From: Thioalkalivibrio sp. ALJ7
GTDB taxonomy: Bacteria > Pseudomonadota > Gammaproteobacteria > Ectothiorhodospirales > Ectothiorhodospiraceae
Direction: 5' to 3'
NCBI RefSeq assembly: GCF_000376865.1
Contig: NZ_AQXQ01000011.1
Coordinates: forward strand, 434,001 to 498,000
DNA: 64,000 bases
Shown: in pieces, positions 50,549-60,420 of the stretch
Layout of the letters: every line of letters begins with the position of its first letter
Position numbering within the stretch: the stretch's first letter is position 1
Notes under the pieces: model-generated
Databases searched by the model: none
What the model was told of the DNA's origin: nothing
The model's input: only the letters and a program-made list of their open reading frames with translations
Translations under genes and position numbers: made by a program

Positions 50549-52183
50549 ATGGAACGCGAGCAGATCGAGATGGATGTGGTCATCGTCGGTGCGGGGCCTG
50601 CGGGTCTCGCGGCCGCGATCCGGCTGCGCCAGTTGGCGCAGGACCAGGGCCGGGACGACCTCTCGGTCTGTGTACTGGAAAAGGGGCCCGAGGTCGGGGC
50701 GCATATCCTTTCCGGTGCGGTGATCGATCCGCGCTCGCTGGACGAACTGATCCCCGACTGGCGCGATCTCAAGGCGCCATTGAAAACGCCGGCCGTCGAC
50801 GATCACTTCCTGTTGCTGCGCGAGCATGGAAGCCTGCGGCTGCCCACCCCGGCTTCATTGCGCAACGAGGGCCACTATGTGGGCTCGCTGGGCAACCTGT
50901 GCCGCTGGCTGGGCGAGCAGGCGGAGGCACTGGGCGTGGACATTTACCCGGGCTTCGCGGCGGCCGAGGTGCTGTATGACGAACAGGGTGCCGTGCGTGG
51001 AGTGGCGACCGCGGACACCGGCTTGCAGCCGGACGGTACGCCCGGTCCGCAGCACGAGCCGGGTGTGGAGATTGTGGCCGGGCGAACCCTGCTGGCCGAG
51101 GGCTGCCGTGGATCGTTGAGCCAGCAGGTGATTGCCGCCTACGAACTGGATCAAGATGCCGATCCGCAGACCTACGGGATTGGCATCAAGGAGGTCTGGG
51201 AAGTGGATGAATCCGTCCACCGGCCGGGCACCGTGGTGCATACCGTCGGCTGGCCCCTGGACGCTCGAACCTACGGCGGCGGCTTCCTGTACCACTTCGA
51301 CGAGCGCCGCGTGTCCGTGGGATTCGTGGTCGGGCTCGACTACGCCAACCCGAACCTTTCGCCTTACCAGGAGATGCAGCGGTTCAAGACCCACCCGGAG
51401 ATTCGCCGCCATCTCGAGGGCGGTCGCCGCCTGTCCTATGGTGCGAGGGCCTTGGTGGAGGGTGGGGTTCAGTCCTGCCCCAAGCTGGAATTCCCGGGCG
51501 GGATGCTGGTGGGGGATGCCGCGGGCCTGCTGAACGTAGCCCGTATCAAGGGCACCCACACCGCCATGAAGTCCGGGATGCTGGCGGCGGAGGCGGTGTT
51601 CGAGCATTGGGCGAACGCATCCGAGCCAGCGGCGGCTACTGGCGTGGACCGGGCGTTGGCGGATTCCTGGGTCTGGTCCGAGCTTAGGCGCGCGCGCAAT
51701 ATCCGCCCCGCCTTTGCCCGCTGGGGATTGTGGGGCGGGCTGGCGTATGCTGCCGCAGACACCTATTTGTTCGGTGGCCGTGCGCCATGGACGTTCTCCC
51801 AGCACGCGGATCACGAGCAGTTACAGCGCCAGTCGGAGGCCTCGCCCATCGAGTATCCGGCGCCGGATGGGGAGCTTACATTCCCGTTGTTGTCGTCGGT
51901 GCACCTTTCGAACACCAACCATGACGAGCATCAGCCCTGCCATCTTCGGTTGCGTGATCCCGACGTCCCGATCCAGGTGAACCTGGCCGAATTCGGGGCG
52001 CCGGAGACACGCTACTGCCCAGCCGGGGTGTACGAGATTGTCGATGGCGACCAGGGGCCGCGCCTGCAGATCAACGCAGCCAACTGCGTGCACTGCAAGA
52101 CCTGTGACATCAAGGACCCCACCCAGAATATCCAGTGGCAGGTACCGCAAGGCGGCGAGGGCCCGATCTATTCGGGCATGTAG
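50549..52183 (+). CDS. Electron-transfer flavoprotein-ubiquinone oxidoreductase (ETF-QO)
   Basis: A 544-residue membrane-associated enzyme that moves electrons from reduced ETF to quinone. FAD motif [47 protein letters not shown] and the quinone-site region [12 protein letters not shown]-terminal [4Fe-4S] ligands are in [10 protein letters not shown] and [16 protein letters not shown] chose the ATG at 50549 from family alignment; the frame is open a little further back. Next to etfB/etfA, so all three likely form one transfer route. Confidence 0.96.
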   Translation: MEREQIEMDVVIVGAGPAGLAAAIRLRQLAQDQGRDDLSVCVLEKGPEVGAHILSGAVIDPRSLDELIPDWRDLKAPLKTPAVDDHFLLLREHGSLRLPTPASLRNEGHYVGSLGNLCRWLGEQAEALGVDIYPGFAAAEVLYDEQGAVRGVATADTGLQPDGTPGPQHEPGVEIVAGRTLLAEGCRGSLSQQVIAAYELDQDADPQTYGIGIKEVWEVDESVHRPGTVVHTVGWPLDARTYGGGFLYHFDERRVSVGFVVGLDYANPNLSPYQEMQRFKTHPEIRRHLEGGRRLSYGARALVEGGVQSCPKLEFPGGMLVGDAAGLLNVARIKGTHTAMKSGMLAAEAVFEHWANASEPAAATGVDRALADSWVWSELRRARNIRPAFARWGLWGGLAYAAADTYLFGGRAPWTFSQHADHEQLQRQSEASPIEYPAPDGELTFPLLSSVHLSNTNHDEHQPCHLRLRDPDVPIQVNLAEFGAPETRYCPAGVYEIVDGDQGPRLQINAANCVHCKTCDIKDPTQNIQWQVPQGGEGPIYSGM

Positions 52184-52233
52184 GCCGCATCGAGGCCGAT
52201 TGCCGGGCCGCAAAGTCAACGGGAGTGAATGCG

Positions 52234-52983
52234 ATGAAAGTACTGGTCGGCGTAAAACGCGTGATCGATTACAACGTGAACATCCGCGTGAAGTCGGATG
52301 GCAGCGGTGTCGAGACGGAAAATGTCCGGATGTCCGCCAATCCCTTCGACGAGATTGCGCTGGAGGAGGCCGTACGCCTGAAAGAGGCTGGCATCTGCAG
52401 CGAATTGCTGGCGGTGACGGTGGGTGACGAGGCCAGTCAGGAGGTTCTGCGCAGCGCCCTGGCAATGGGCGCGGATCGCGCGATCCGGATCGATGTGACG
52501 GAATCGCCTCAGCCCCTGAACGTGGCCGCGTTGCTGGCCGCGGTCGCGCGCGAGGAAGCCGTCGACCTGGTGCTTCTTGGCAAGCAGGCGATCGACGATG
52601 ACGCCAACCAGGCCGGGCAGATGACCGCTGCATTGCTCGGCTGGCCCCAGGGTACCTTCGCGTCCGAGTTGACCATCGCAGAGGGCCGGGCGCGGGTAGC
52701 ACGCGAGATCGATGGCGGGCAGCAGACCGTTGAACTGGACCTGCCTGCCGTGGTGACAGCGGACCTGCGACTTAACGAGCCCCGGTTCGTGAAGCTGCCC
52801 GCGATGATGAAGGCCAAGAAACGCCCCATCGAGGAGCGCACGCCCGAGGCCCTGGGCGTGGATATGCGTCCGCGGGTGGAGCGGGTCAAGGTTTCCGAGC
52901 CCGTTCCCCGAGAGGCGGGTGTGAAGGTCGCGGACGTGGACGAACTGCTGGACAAGCTGCGCAACGAAGCGGGGGTGATCTGA
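52234..52983 (+). CDS. etfB: Electron transfer flavoprotein subunit beta
   Basis: A 249-residue ETF beta subunit: [71 protein letters not shown]. This is the canonical, non-bifurcating type typical for ETF-QO partners. Start at the ATG at 52234 (GGGAG upstream). It precedes etfA by one base. Confidence 0.97.
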   Translation: MKVLVGVKRVIDYNVNIRVKSDGSGVETENVRMSANPFDEIALEEAVRLKEAGICSELLAVTVGDEASQEVLRSALAMGADRAIRIDVTESPQPLNVAALLAAVAREEAVDLVLLGKQAIDDDANQAGQMTAALLGWPQGTFASELTIAEGRARVAREIDGGQQTVELDLPAVVTADLRLNEPRFVKLPAMMKAKKRPIEERTPEALGVDMRPRVERVKVSEPVPREAGVKVADVDELLDKLRNEAGVI

Positions 52984-52984
52984 G

Positions 52985-53962
52985 ATGACGAACACGATAC
53001 TGGTTGTAGCGGAGACGGCAGGGGAGACACTGGCCGCCAGCACCTTGTCCACCCTGACGGCCGCCCGCGAACTGGATGGTCCCATCGACGTCCTGGTAGC
53101 GGGTGCACGCCCCGCGGCGACGGCCGAAAACCTCGCCTCGATGGCCGGGGTTCGCCGTGTGCTGGTCGCCGAGGCGCCCCATCTGGCAGGTGGCCTTGCT
53201 GAGGATCTTTCCGGGCTGGTGGCCGGACATGTCGAGCACTACAGTCATGTGCTGGCGCCCGCCACCACGTTCGGGAAAAACCTGCTCCCCCGGGTGGCGG
53301 CGCTGGTCGACATCCAGATGGTTTCGGATGTCACCGTGATCCAGGACGCGGAGACGTTCGTGCACCCGATCTACGCGGGCAATGCCAACGAAACCTTGCG
53401 GGTGCTGGAGCCGCACAAGTTGCTGACCATACGCCCGACTGCGTTCGCCAAAGAGGTGGTGGGCGGCGGTAAGGCCCAACTTGAACGCATTGACGTCGGT
53501 GAGACCCAGGCCCAGTCCCGCGAGGTCGAACTCCAACTCGACCAGTCGGACCGGCCGCAACTGGAATCCTCCGGGATCGTCGTATCCGGGGGGCGAGCCT
53601 TCGGCAGCCTGGAGAAATTCCGGCTGCTGGAGGAGCTGGCAGCGGATCTGAACGCCGCCGTGGGCGCCTCGCGTGCAGCCGTGGATGCCGGTTATGCCCC
53701 CAACGACTGCCAGGTGGGACAGACCGGCAAGGTGGTCGCACCGGAGCTATACATTGCGGTGGGTATCTCCGGCGCCATTCAGCACCTCGCAGGCATGACC
53801 GGGTCCAAGGTCATCGTCGCCATCAACAAGGACCCGGATGCCCCGATCTTCGGCGTGGCCGACTACGGCCTGGTCGGCGACCTGTTCGAAATCCTGCCGG
53901 AGTTTCACGAGAAGATCCGGCAGTTGCGAAGCGAGCCCAAGCCCGAACTCGCCGAGGGTTGA
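52985..53962 (+). CDS. etfA: Electron transfer flavoprotein subunit alpha
   Basis: A 325-residue ETF alpha subunit. The FAD site near the C-terminus is GQTGKVVAPELYIAVGISGA with QHLAGMTGSKVIVAINKDPD, and the N-terminal half begins with TNTILVVAETAGETLAAST. It follows etfB immediately (coupled). Electrons from a dehydrogenase, possibly the AprAB-like pair, would flow here and then to ETF-QO. Confidence 0.97.
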   Translation: MTNTILVVAETAGETLAASTLSTLTAARELDGPIDVLVAGARPAATAENLASMAGVRRVLVAEAPHLAGGLAEDLSGLVAGHVEHYSHVLAPATTFGKNLLPRVAALVDIQMVSDVTVIQDAETFVHPIYAGNANETLRVLEPHKLLTIRPTAFAKEVVGGGKAQLERIDVGETQAQSREVELQLDQSDRPQLESSGIVVSGGRAFGSLEKFRLLEELAADLNAAVGASRAAVDAGYAPNDCQVGQTGKVVAPELYIAVGISGAIQHLAGMTGSKVIVAINKDPDAPIFGVADYGLVGDLFEILPEFHEKIRQLRSEPKPELAEG

Positions 53963-54194
53963 TGTCGGTACCGGCCAGCCCGGAGGGTGGGTGTCCCTGT
54001 ACGCCTGCCAGCCGGGCGCATCGGCTGGGTGCGACTCTTCTGACCGAAGCCCTTCCTGCAGGCGACGCCGTTCGCGTATCTCGTGACCCAAAGCGATCGC
54101 GAACCGACTGTGCCCTGACCCGACTGGACGCCAGATCAGGTACATTCATGAATAGGTCGTCGGCCACGTCGACTGAATGGCCGGAGGGGCAAGC

Positions 54195-54641
54195 GTGAAT
54201 TCCCTGGACGCACAGATCGTTCGCCTGTTGGTCGCGGATGGACGCATGTCATTCGCCGAGATCGCACGCCAGCTGGGTGTGAGTCGCGCGCATGTGCAGC
54301 ACCGGGTGCAGCAGCTTCAGGATGAAGGGGTCATCGAGAAGTTCGCCGCGATCGTGGACCCGGAAAAGTTCGGCAAGTCGGTTTCCGCGTTTCTGGACAT
54401 TAAGGTAGTCCCCCAGGGTCTGGAGAAAGTGGCCCGACATCTGGCCGAGCAGCCCGAAGTGGTCAGTCTCTACATCATGACCGACATGCGCAGCCTGCAC
54501 GTCCATGTACTCGTGGATTCCTATGACGATCTCTACAGCCTGATTCAATCACAGGTTTCCACGCAGCCGGATGTCTCGAGTGTCGAGAGCCAGACACTCC
54601 TGAAGCGGATCAAGAACCGCCGCGGTGGTGCCCGCCTGTAA
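54195..54641 (+). CDS. Lrp/AsnC-family regulator
   Basis: A 148-residue regulator: winged helix LDAQIVRLLVADGRMSFAEI, ARQLGVSRAHVQHRVQQL, GVIEKFAAIVDPEKFG, then a RAM-like alpha/beta domain (VVSLYIMTDMRSLHVHVLVD). The start is GTG at 54195, with GGAGGGG before it; an ATG at 54177 precedes that site. Follows etfA after a 230-base gap with no recognised feature. It may respond to an amino acid-like ligand. Confidence 0.9.
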   Translation: MNSLDAQIVRLLVADGRMSFAEIARQLGVSRAHVQHRVQQLQDEGVIEKFAAIVDPEKFGKSVSAFLDIKVVPQGLEKVARHLAEQPEVVSLYIMTDMRSLHVHVLVDSYDDLYSLIQSQVSTQPDVSSVESQTLLKRIKNRRGGARL

Positions 54642-54964
54642 TCTGCCTCCCAGTCCTGAGTGCCATAAGCTCAGTGTTCCCCGATTGTTTCTTCGGCCGG
54701 TTGTGTTGCTGCGCTCGAATGGTGCGCTGTGCACCATATTGGACGCACGCCTTCACTTGACCGAACTCGACAAAAGAGCTTTTTGCTTGTCTCTTCCCAA
54801 CCAAAACTCGTCCGGCTGCCATTCCGTGCTTGACGTTTGTTGTTTCGACCCCTCTCCGGGTTGCAATTGTATCTTCCCGCCGCATGCCCCTTTGTGGATT
54901 CTTTGCTTCGATTAGATAATTTAAATACTGATTAAATTCAGTAACTTGAAAGTTTTAATTCGAA

Positions 54965-54980
54965 TGGCACACCCCTTGCA
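54965..54980 (+). promoter_or_regulatory. Sigma-54 promoter of the tctC operon
   Basis: TGGCACACCCCTTGCA matches the -24/-12 consensus at all defined positions (TGGCAC, then R, four bases, TTGCW). It stands 115 bases upstream of the tctC ATG. An AT-rich block just before it (54910-54960), with an IHF-like AATCAG-N4-TAA sequence on the minus strand, fits a sigma-54 promoter activated at a distance. No enhancer-binding regulator is in the window. The rest of the 54642-55094 gap shows nothing else. Confidence 0.75.
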
Positions 54981-55094
54981 ATAACTCTATTGCGCATCAA
55001 GAACGCATGACATCTCGCACCTCCGGTTGGTTGAGGGTTCTGCTGCCGTGCATTTTCGATCGCGACCGTTTTTACATATGAGAGGACTTGACCA

Positions 55095-56087
55095 ATGAAG
55101 ATCCCTGAGTTTGCGCGACTGAACCTGCGAGGCGTTGTGTTGAGCCTTGCATTGGTTGGGGCCATGGCTGGAGTTCCGTCCGCGGCGGCCGACTATCCCG
55201 ACAGCCCGATTTCTGTCTACCTTCCGCTGGGTCCCGGTGGAGCGACTGACAATCTGGCGCGAATCGCCACCAATAAGGCCTCGGAAGAGCTTGGCCAGCG
55301 CTTTTCGATTGAACACCGTCCGGGCGCGGGTGGTTCCGTTGCTTCGAATACCGTGGCGAATGCATCGGCCGATGGCTACACCCTGCTGTTTGCAAACTTC
55401 GCCACCCACGCGGTGACGCCGTCCCTGTTTGCGTCGCTGCCCTACGACCCGATCGAGGACTTCGCGCCGGTGAGCCTGCTGGCCTCCCAGGCTCACCTGG
55501 TTTTGGTACCCACCGATTCCGGTATCGAGTCTCTCGAAGACCTGATCGCAGCGGCTGAAGGCGACACCCTGCGTTTCGCTTCCTCCGGTATCGGCAGTCC
55601 GCTGCACCTGGCGGCTGAATTCTTCGCGAGCACCCTGGGCGTAGAGATGGAGCACGTCCCCTACGAGAGTAGCGCCCCGGCCCTGCAGGATCTGATTGCG
55701 GGTCGCGTCGACTTCATGTTCGACAACATCTCTTCGGGTAAAGGCTTCGTTGAAAGTGGCGACCTGCATGCCGTCATGGTCACGAGCCAGGAGCGCTCCA
55801 CCCTGTTGCCTGACGTGCCGACCGCCATGGAATCGGGTCTGGACGATTTCGAGACCTATGGCTGGTGGGGAATCAAGGCGCCCGCCAATACACCGGATGC
55901 GATCGTCGAGCGGTTGAGTGAGGTTTTTCAGTGGGCCATGAAGTCCGACGATGTGGTCGAGACGCTTGAATCGCAGGGCTTTGTAACGATCGGTTCGACG
56001 GCGAGCGAGTTTGAAACCCATGTTGCCGATGAAATCGCGAAGTGGGCGATCGTCCTCGAAGACGCTGGACTGAAAGGTTCGCAGTAG
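55095..56087 (+). CDS. TctC-type extracytoplasmic solute-binding protein
   Basis: Periplasmic binding protein of the tripartite tricarboxylate transporter (TTT) family, 330 aa. Signal peptide (VVLSLALVGAMAGVPSAAA-D) followed by the TctC core YPDSPISVYLPLGPGGATDN, LGQRFSIEHRPGAGGSVASN and GRVDFMFDNISSGKGFVESG. The AGAGG ribosome site is near 55080. First gene of the operon after the sigma-54 promoter. TTT substrates vary widely, so the ligand is not predictable. Confidence 0.94.
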   Translation: MKIPEFARLNLRGVVLSLALVGAMAGVPSAAADYPDSPISVYLPLGPGGATDNLARIATNKASEELGQRFSIEHRPGAGGSVASNTVANASADGYTLLFANFATHAVTPSLFASLPYDPIEDFAPVSLLASQAHLVLVPTDSGIESLEDLIAAAEGDTLRFASSGIGSPLHLAAEFFASTLGVEMEHVPYESSAPALQDLIAGRVDFMFDNISSGKGFVESGDLHAVMVTSQERSTLLPDVPTAMESGLDDFETYGWWGIKAPANTPDAIVERLSEVFQWAMKSDDVVETLESQGFVTIGSTASEFETHVADEIAKWAIVLEDAGLKGSQ

Positions 56088-56129
56088 CCCCATTCCCCAG
56101 TGACACGGAAAGCACAGGTAAAAACCACC

Positions 56130-56612
56130 ATGCATACCGAAAAGCGCTTGCAGGAATTGGGGATCGATCTGCCGGAACCGCGAACGGTCCCCGCCAACTT
56201 CATTCCCTGCGTGCAGGTACGCGACCTGGTGTGGGTCTCTGGAACGCTCGGCACCGTCAAGGACGAAAGCGGTGCCGACAGGATCCCCAACCCCGGAAAG
56301 CTGGGACGTGAGATCAGTGACGAAGAGGGTTATCAATCGGCGCGTCGCTGCGCCCTGAATCACCTCGCCTGGCTCAAGGAATATCTCGGTGATCTCGACC
56401 GCATTCAGCGGATCGTGAAGATCAATGGGTACGTGAATGGGGTCGAGGGATTTGACCGAGGCCCCTGGGTTGCGGACGGGGCTTCCGATCTTCTGGTCGA
56501 GGTCCTGGGCCCGGAGCGCGGCCAGCACGCCCGGGCCATCGTGGTGGTGGCGGGTCTGGCTTTCCAGGCCCCTATCGAGACCGAAATGGTTGTACAGATC
56601 GATCCTGATTGA
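56130..56612 (+). CDS. RidA/YjgF-family protein
   Basis: A 160-residue member of the RidA (Rid) superfamily: MHTEKRLQELGIDLPEPRTV, CVQVRDLVWVSGTLGT, DEEGYQSARRCALNHLAWLK, VKINGYVNGVEGF and EVLGPERGQHARAIVVVAGL. It carries the Arg of the Rid active site (RGQHAR). RidA proteins hydrolyse reactive enamine/imine intermediates. This suggests that a transported nitrogen compound is broken down here. It starts about 43 bases after tctC. Confidence 0.92.
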   Translation: MHTEKRLQELGIDLPEPRTVPANFIPCVQVRDLVWVSGTLGTVKDESGADRIPNPGKLGREISDEEGYQSARRCALNHLAWLKEYLGDLDRIQRIVKINGYVNGVEGFDRGPWVADGASDLLVEVLGPERGQHARAIVVVAGLAFQAPIETEMVVQIDPD

Positions 56613-56629
56613 TCACGCAGGTAAACGCC

Positions 56630-57232
56630 ATGTTCGATGACGCCATGAGAAGTGAGATTACTGAGCGCCCGAAATTCCAGGCTCGGGCCTATGCGGGTAC
56701 GTACATCGATGTTGCCGTCGTGGCGGAGCGTTTGTGGAACCGGCTGAGCTGGGGCTGGTTGTTCAATACCCATACCGGCTCCGGATTCTTGCTCCTGCTG
56801 GTGTGCGCACCGTTCATTCTCGGCCTGGAAAGGCTTCCGATTGGCACGTTGCAACGGATAGGTCCGGGAATGGTCCCGGGCCTCGTTCTGGCCGTGGCAC
56901 TGCTTATTGCAGGCGGCCTGTTGATATGGGGCATGTTCGGTCCCGGCATCAAGCCTCGGCTGGATGCGTTAGACCTGGACTGGCAGGGGCTGCGCGGGAT
57001 CTTGATGATATCGGGTGGGGTGCTGGCCTTCATGGCTTTGCTACCGAGCCTGGGTCTTGTGATGGCGGCCTTCGTGACGTCACTGATCTCGTCCATCGCG
57101 CGCCCACCTTTCCGTCCCCTGTCGGCGGTGGCGCTTGCCACCTTCAATACGGCGGCGGTCTGGATCGTGTTCGTCGTCCTGCTTGATCTGCACTTTCGCG
57201 CGTTCCCCAGGAACATGCCGTGGATATTCTGA
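56630..57232 (+). CDS. TctB-type small transmembrane subunit
   Basis: A 200-residue small subunit of the TTT transporter. About 40 soluble N-terminal residues precede four TM helices (GFLLLLVCAPFILGLE, MVPGLVLAVALLIAGGLLIW, ILMISGGVLAFMALLP, VALATFNTAAVWIVFVVLLD). I chose the ATG at 56630 (AGGTAA upstream). Overlaps the RidA stop region closely and tctA by 13 bases. Confidence 0.88.
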   Translation: MFDDAMRSEITERPKFQARAYAGTYIDVAVVAERLWNRLSWGWLFNTHTGSGFLLLLVCAPFILGLERLPIGTLQRIGPGMVPGLVLAVALLIAGGLLIWGMFGPGIKPRLDALDLDWQGLRGILMISGGVLAFMALLPSLGLVMAAFVTSLISSIARPPFRPLSAVALATFNTAAVWIVFVVLLDLHFRAFPRNMPWIF

Positions 57233-58746
57233 TCGGCCTTGCCGGTGGTTTCGAAGCGGCCTTCACGCTGCAGAATCTTCTCTATGTTCTTCTCGGAGTC
57301 ACGCTTGGGACGTTCATCGGCGTACTCCCCGGTATCGGTTCGATGGCGGCCATCGCCATGCTCCTGCCGATTACCTTCTACATGCCGCCGGCCAGTGCCC
57401 TGATCCTTCTTGCTGGTGTCTACTACGGCGCCGAGTATGGTGGCTCCATCACGTCGATTCTGCTGAACATCCCGGGTACGCCTTCCTCGGCGGTGACCTG
57501 CCTGGATGGGCACCCGATGGCGCTCTCCGGGCGCGCGGGCGTGGCCCTGTTTATTACGGCAGTGGCTTCTCTGGTGGGGTCTTCGGTTGCGATCTTCTTC
57601 CTGACTTTTGCGGCTCCGGCGCTCGGGCGGTTGGTGCTGAATTTTGGGCCCGCCGAGTACTTTGCGGTGATCCTGTTCGGGCTGGTGGCGACATCGACCA
57701 TCACTAACGGCAGTACGGCGAAGTCACTGGCGATGGTGGCCGTTGGCGTGCTGCTCGGACTGATTGGGATGGACCAGAACTCGGCGGTCGCCCGGTTCAC
57801 GTTTGGCATACCCGAATTGTTCGACGGGATTGACCTGATCGTGTTGGCGATGGGTCTGTTCGGGATCTCCGAGATTATGCGTTCCATGGTCATGCGTTCC
57901 GGGCATCTCGCTACCGCGAAGGTTAGTCTCAAGTCGATGATCCCGACACGCGAGGATCTGCGGGCTTCGGGTTTTCCCATGGTTCGGGGCACGGCCGTTG
58001 GCTCGTTCCTCGGGACGCTCCCCGGTGCCGGCCAGACCATTGCGTCCTTCGTCGCTTACGCGGTGGAGAAACGGGTTTCACGAACCCGGGAACGCTTTGG
58101 GAAGGGCGCGATCGAGGGCATTAGTGCGCCGGAATCGGCCAACAATGCCGCGGCGCTGACCGCCTTCATTCCAACGCTGTCGATGGGCATACCGGGCAGT
58201 GCCACCATGGCTCTAATGCTGGGTGCCCTGATGATTCATGGCATTACGCCGGGCCCGAATTTCGTGACCCAGAACAGCGATATGTTCTGGACGCTGATCG
58301 CCAGTTTCTGGATTGGCAGTTTCCTGCTGATCCTTCTGAACATCCCCTTGATCGGGCTGTGGGTGCGGATTCTCAAGATCCCCTATCAGATGCTCTTTCC
58401 CATGATCATCGTGTTGCTCTGCATTGGCGTTTATAGCGTCAACAACAGCCCCTTTGATGTCGGACTCGCGCTGATGCTGGGCGTGATCGCCGTCTTCCTG
58501 CGGAGCTATGGATTCGAGATGGCGCCTGTGCTGATTGGTTTCATTTTGGGGCCGATGCTGGAGCGGTACTTCCGCCGTTCCATTCAGCTGGGCCGTGGCG
58601 AGGCGGAATACTTTGTTTCCAGTGGGATCAGCATGTTTTTCCTGGCCGCGACGGTCTTGCTGTTGCTCATGGCGGTGGTGGCGGGTGTGCGTAGCGTGCT
58701 TCGGGGCCGCACCGAATCCAGTGCCATTCACTCCTTGAGATCGTAA
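57220..58746 (+). CDS. TctA-type large transmembrane subunit
   Basis: Large permease subunit of the TTT transporter, 508 aa, with about 12 TM segments. LLYVLLGVTLGTFIGVLPGI is the conserved N-terminal TctA motif, with YYGAEYGGSITSILLNIPGT and a repeated GIPGSATMALMLGALMIHGI in the second half. Start is GTG at 57220, with CAGGAA upstream. Completes the transporter with TctC and TctB. Confidence 0.95.
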   Translation: MDILIGLAGGFEAAFTLQNLLYVLLGVTLGTFIGVLPGIGSMAAIAMLLPITFYMPPASALILLAGVYYGAEYGGSITSILLNIPGTPSSAVTCLDGHPMALSGRAGVALFITAVASLVGSSVAIFFLTFAAPALGRLVLNFGPAEYFAVILFGLVATSTITNGSTAKSLAMVAVGVLLGLIGMDQNSAVARFTFGIPELFDGIDLIVLAMGLFGISEIMRSMVMRSGHLATAKVSLKSMIPTREDLRASGFPMVRGTAVGSFLGTLPGAGQTIASFVAYAVEKRVSRTRERFGKGAIEGISAPESANNAAALTAFIPTLSMGIPGSATMALMLGALMIHGITPGPNFVTQNSDMFWTLIASFWIGSFLLILLNIPLIGLWVRILKIPYQMLFPMIIVLLCIGVYSVNNSPFDVGLALMLGVIAVFLRSYGFEMAPVLIGFILGPMLERYFRRSIQLGRGEAEYFVSSGISMFFLAATVLLLLMAVVAGVRSVLRGRTESSAIHSLRS

Positions 58747-58757
58747 AGAGGTAGAGG

Positions 58758-60353
58758 ATGAGAAACTTCGAGCAACCCGGCCGCTCCACGGTGCATGCGA
58801 CCAGCGGCATGGTGGCAACCTCCCATTCGCTCGCCAGTGTCGAAGCGCTGCAGGTTTTGCGTGATGGCGGCAATGCGATGGACGCGGCCCTGGCGGCCTG
58901 CGCTGTGCAGTGCGTAGTCGAGCCAGGGTCAACGGGTATTGGCGGGGACTGCTTTGCAATGATCTGGCCGGCGGGATCCGAACGTCCCGTGGCCTATAAC
59001 GGCTCGGGGCGCGCGCCGGCGGCTGCGAGTCTCGAGCGACTTGCGCACATGGGGCTGGCCGACATCGAGCGGACCTCTGCCCATGCCGTGACGATACCGG
59101 GATCGGTTGAGGCCTGGTGTCGGCTGACGGCCGATCATGGGCGCCTTTCCATGCGTGAAATCCTGGCCCCCGCGATCCGTCTGGCGGGGGATGGGTACGC
59201 CGTCTCGCCACGCGTTCACTGGGACTGGAGCCGCCATCAGGAGTTGCTGCGCACCCATGCACCCACCCGGTCACGTTTCCTGACCGACGACCAGCCTCCT
59301 GCAGTGGGGGCCATTCATCGGCAACCCGAACTAGCCAGAACCCTCGAGCGCATCGCGGAGCAGGGGCCATCCGGCTTTTACGACGGGCCCGTGGCCGAGG
59401 AGATGGTGGCGGTCTTGAGCGAACTGGGCGGGTTCCATTCGCTCGAGGATTTCGCGCTCGCTCGCGGGGAGTATGTCGACCCGATCTCCACGACATTCCA
59501 GGGATACGAGGTCCACGAGTGCCCGCCGAATGGGCAGGGCATTATCGCGCTCATGTTGCTGCAGATGCTGGAGCCACTGGAGGCAGGCTGCGGTGATCCG
59601 CTGGACCCTCAACGCCTCCATTATTTTATCGAGGCTGCCCGTATTGCCTATGCCGCGCGGGATGAGTGGGTCGCCGAACCGGATGCCATGGAAGCCGGTT
59701 TTGGGCAATTGCTCGCGCACTCGTACACGGACCGGATGCGTCAAAGCCTTGATCCCGATTCCGCCGCCTCCGTGCCCGTCCAGCCCTTGTCTCCGGTGGC
59801 GGGGAATACGGTTTGTATCGCCGTGGTGGACCGTGACGGCAATGCGGTCAGCCTGATTAACTCGCTGTTCCTGAATTTTGGTAGCGGCATCCTTACGCCA
59901 CGGCATGGCGTGCTTTTAAACAACCGTGGCCAGGGCTTCAGCATGCAGGCGGGGCACCCGAATCAACTGGATGGCGGGAAGCGTCCGTTGAACACGATTA
60001 TCCCGGGCATGGTGTCGCAAAAGGGCCGGCCGGTGATGCCGTTCGGAGTGATGGGCGGGCACTACCAGTCAGCTGGACACGCGTACATGTTGTCCAACCT
60101 GCTGCGCTTCGGGCTCGATTTGCAGGAGTCCATGGACCTGCCACGTCTGTTCCCGATTCTGGGAGAGGGGATGGTCGAAATCGAGTCCACCTTCCGTCCC
60201 GAAGTGCTGGAGGGTTTGAGGGATCGTGGCCATCGGTTGATATTCCCACCACGTCCGATTGGCGGTTCGCAGGCCATCTGGATTGATCATGCGGCCGGGA
60301 CGCTCGTGGGTGCCTCCGATCACCGCAAGGACGGGTGTGCCCTTGGCTATTAA
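58758..60353 (+). CDS. Gamma-glutamyltransferase-family Ntn hydrolase (cytoplasmic, HpxW-like)
   Basis: A 531-residue member of the GGT family. It self-cleaves before a catalytic Thr, likely Thr351 in VAGNTVCIAVVDRDGNAVS. Other conserved parts: SHSLASVEALQVLRDGGNAM DAA, GIGGDCFAM, TIPGSVEAWCRL, NEY-like NGQGIIALMLLQML, and LNNRGQGF with GGKRPLNTIIPGMV. There is no signal peptide, unlike secreted GGTs acting on glutathione. Its length fits cytoplasmic amidohydrolases such as HpxW (oxamate) or cephalosporin-acylase-like enzymes. It follows tctA in the operon, so it may cleave an amide in the imported compound. Confidence 0.87.
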   Translation: MRNFEQPGRSTVHATSGMVATSHSLASVEALQVLRDGGNAMDAALAACAVQCVVEPGSTGIGGDCFAMIWPAGSERPVAYNGSGRAPAAASLERLAHMGLADIERTSAHAVTIPGSVEAWCRLTADHGRLSMREILAPAIRLAGDGYAVSPRVHWDWSRHQELLRTHAPTRSRFLTDDQPPAVGAIHRQPELARTLERIAEQGPSGFYDGPVAEEMVAVLSELGGFHSLEDFALARGEYVDPISTTFQGYEVHECPPNGQGIIALMLLQMLEPLEAGCGDPLDPQRLHYFIEAARIAYAARDEWVAEPDAMEAGFGQLLAHSYTDRMRQSLDPDSAASVPVQPLSPVAGNTVCIAVVDRDGNAVSLINSLFLNFGSGILTPRHGVLLNNRGQGFSMQAGHPNQLDGGKRPLNTIIPGMVSQKGRPVMPFGVMGGHYQSAGHAYMLSNLLRFGLDLQESMDLPRLFPILGEGMVEIESTFRPEVLEGLRDRGHRLIFPPRPIGGSQAIWIDHAAGTLVGASDHRKDGCALGY

Positions 60354-60420
60354 TCCGAGCGGTTGTGTCGGATGCCTGAGCGGGTGGGGCCACGTGCCCC
60401 GTCGTTCCGGAATCTGATCC

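Noticed and set aside
54987-56528. 513-codon open frame antisense to tctC and the RidA gene
   Set aside because: No motif, and it covers the sigma-54 promoter leader and two well-identified genes on the other strand.
58213-59496. 427-codon open frame antisense to tctA and the GGT-like gene
   Set aside because: Arg/Pro-rich shadow frame without coding evidence.
58758-60353. Calling the GGT-family gene a secreted glutathione-degrading gamma-glutamyltranspeptidase
   Set aside because: No signal peptide and an operon with a TTT transporter; HpxW-like amidohydrolase is closer.
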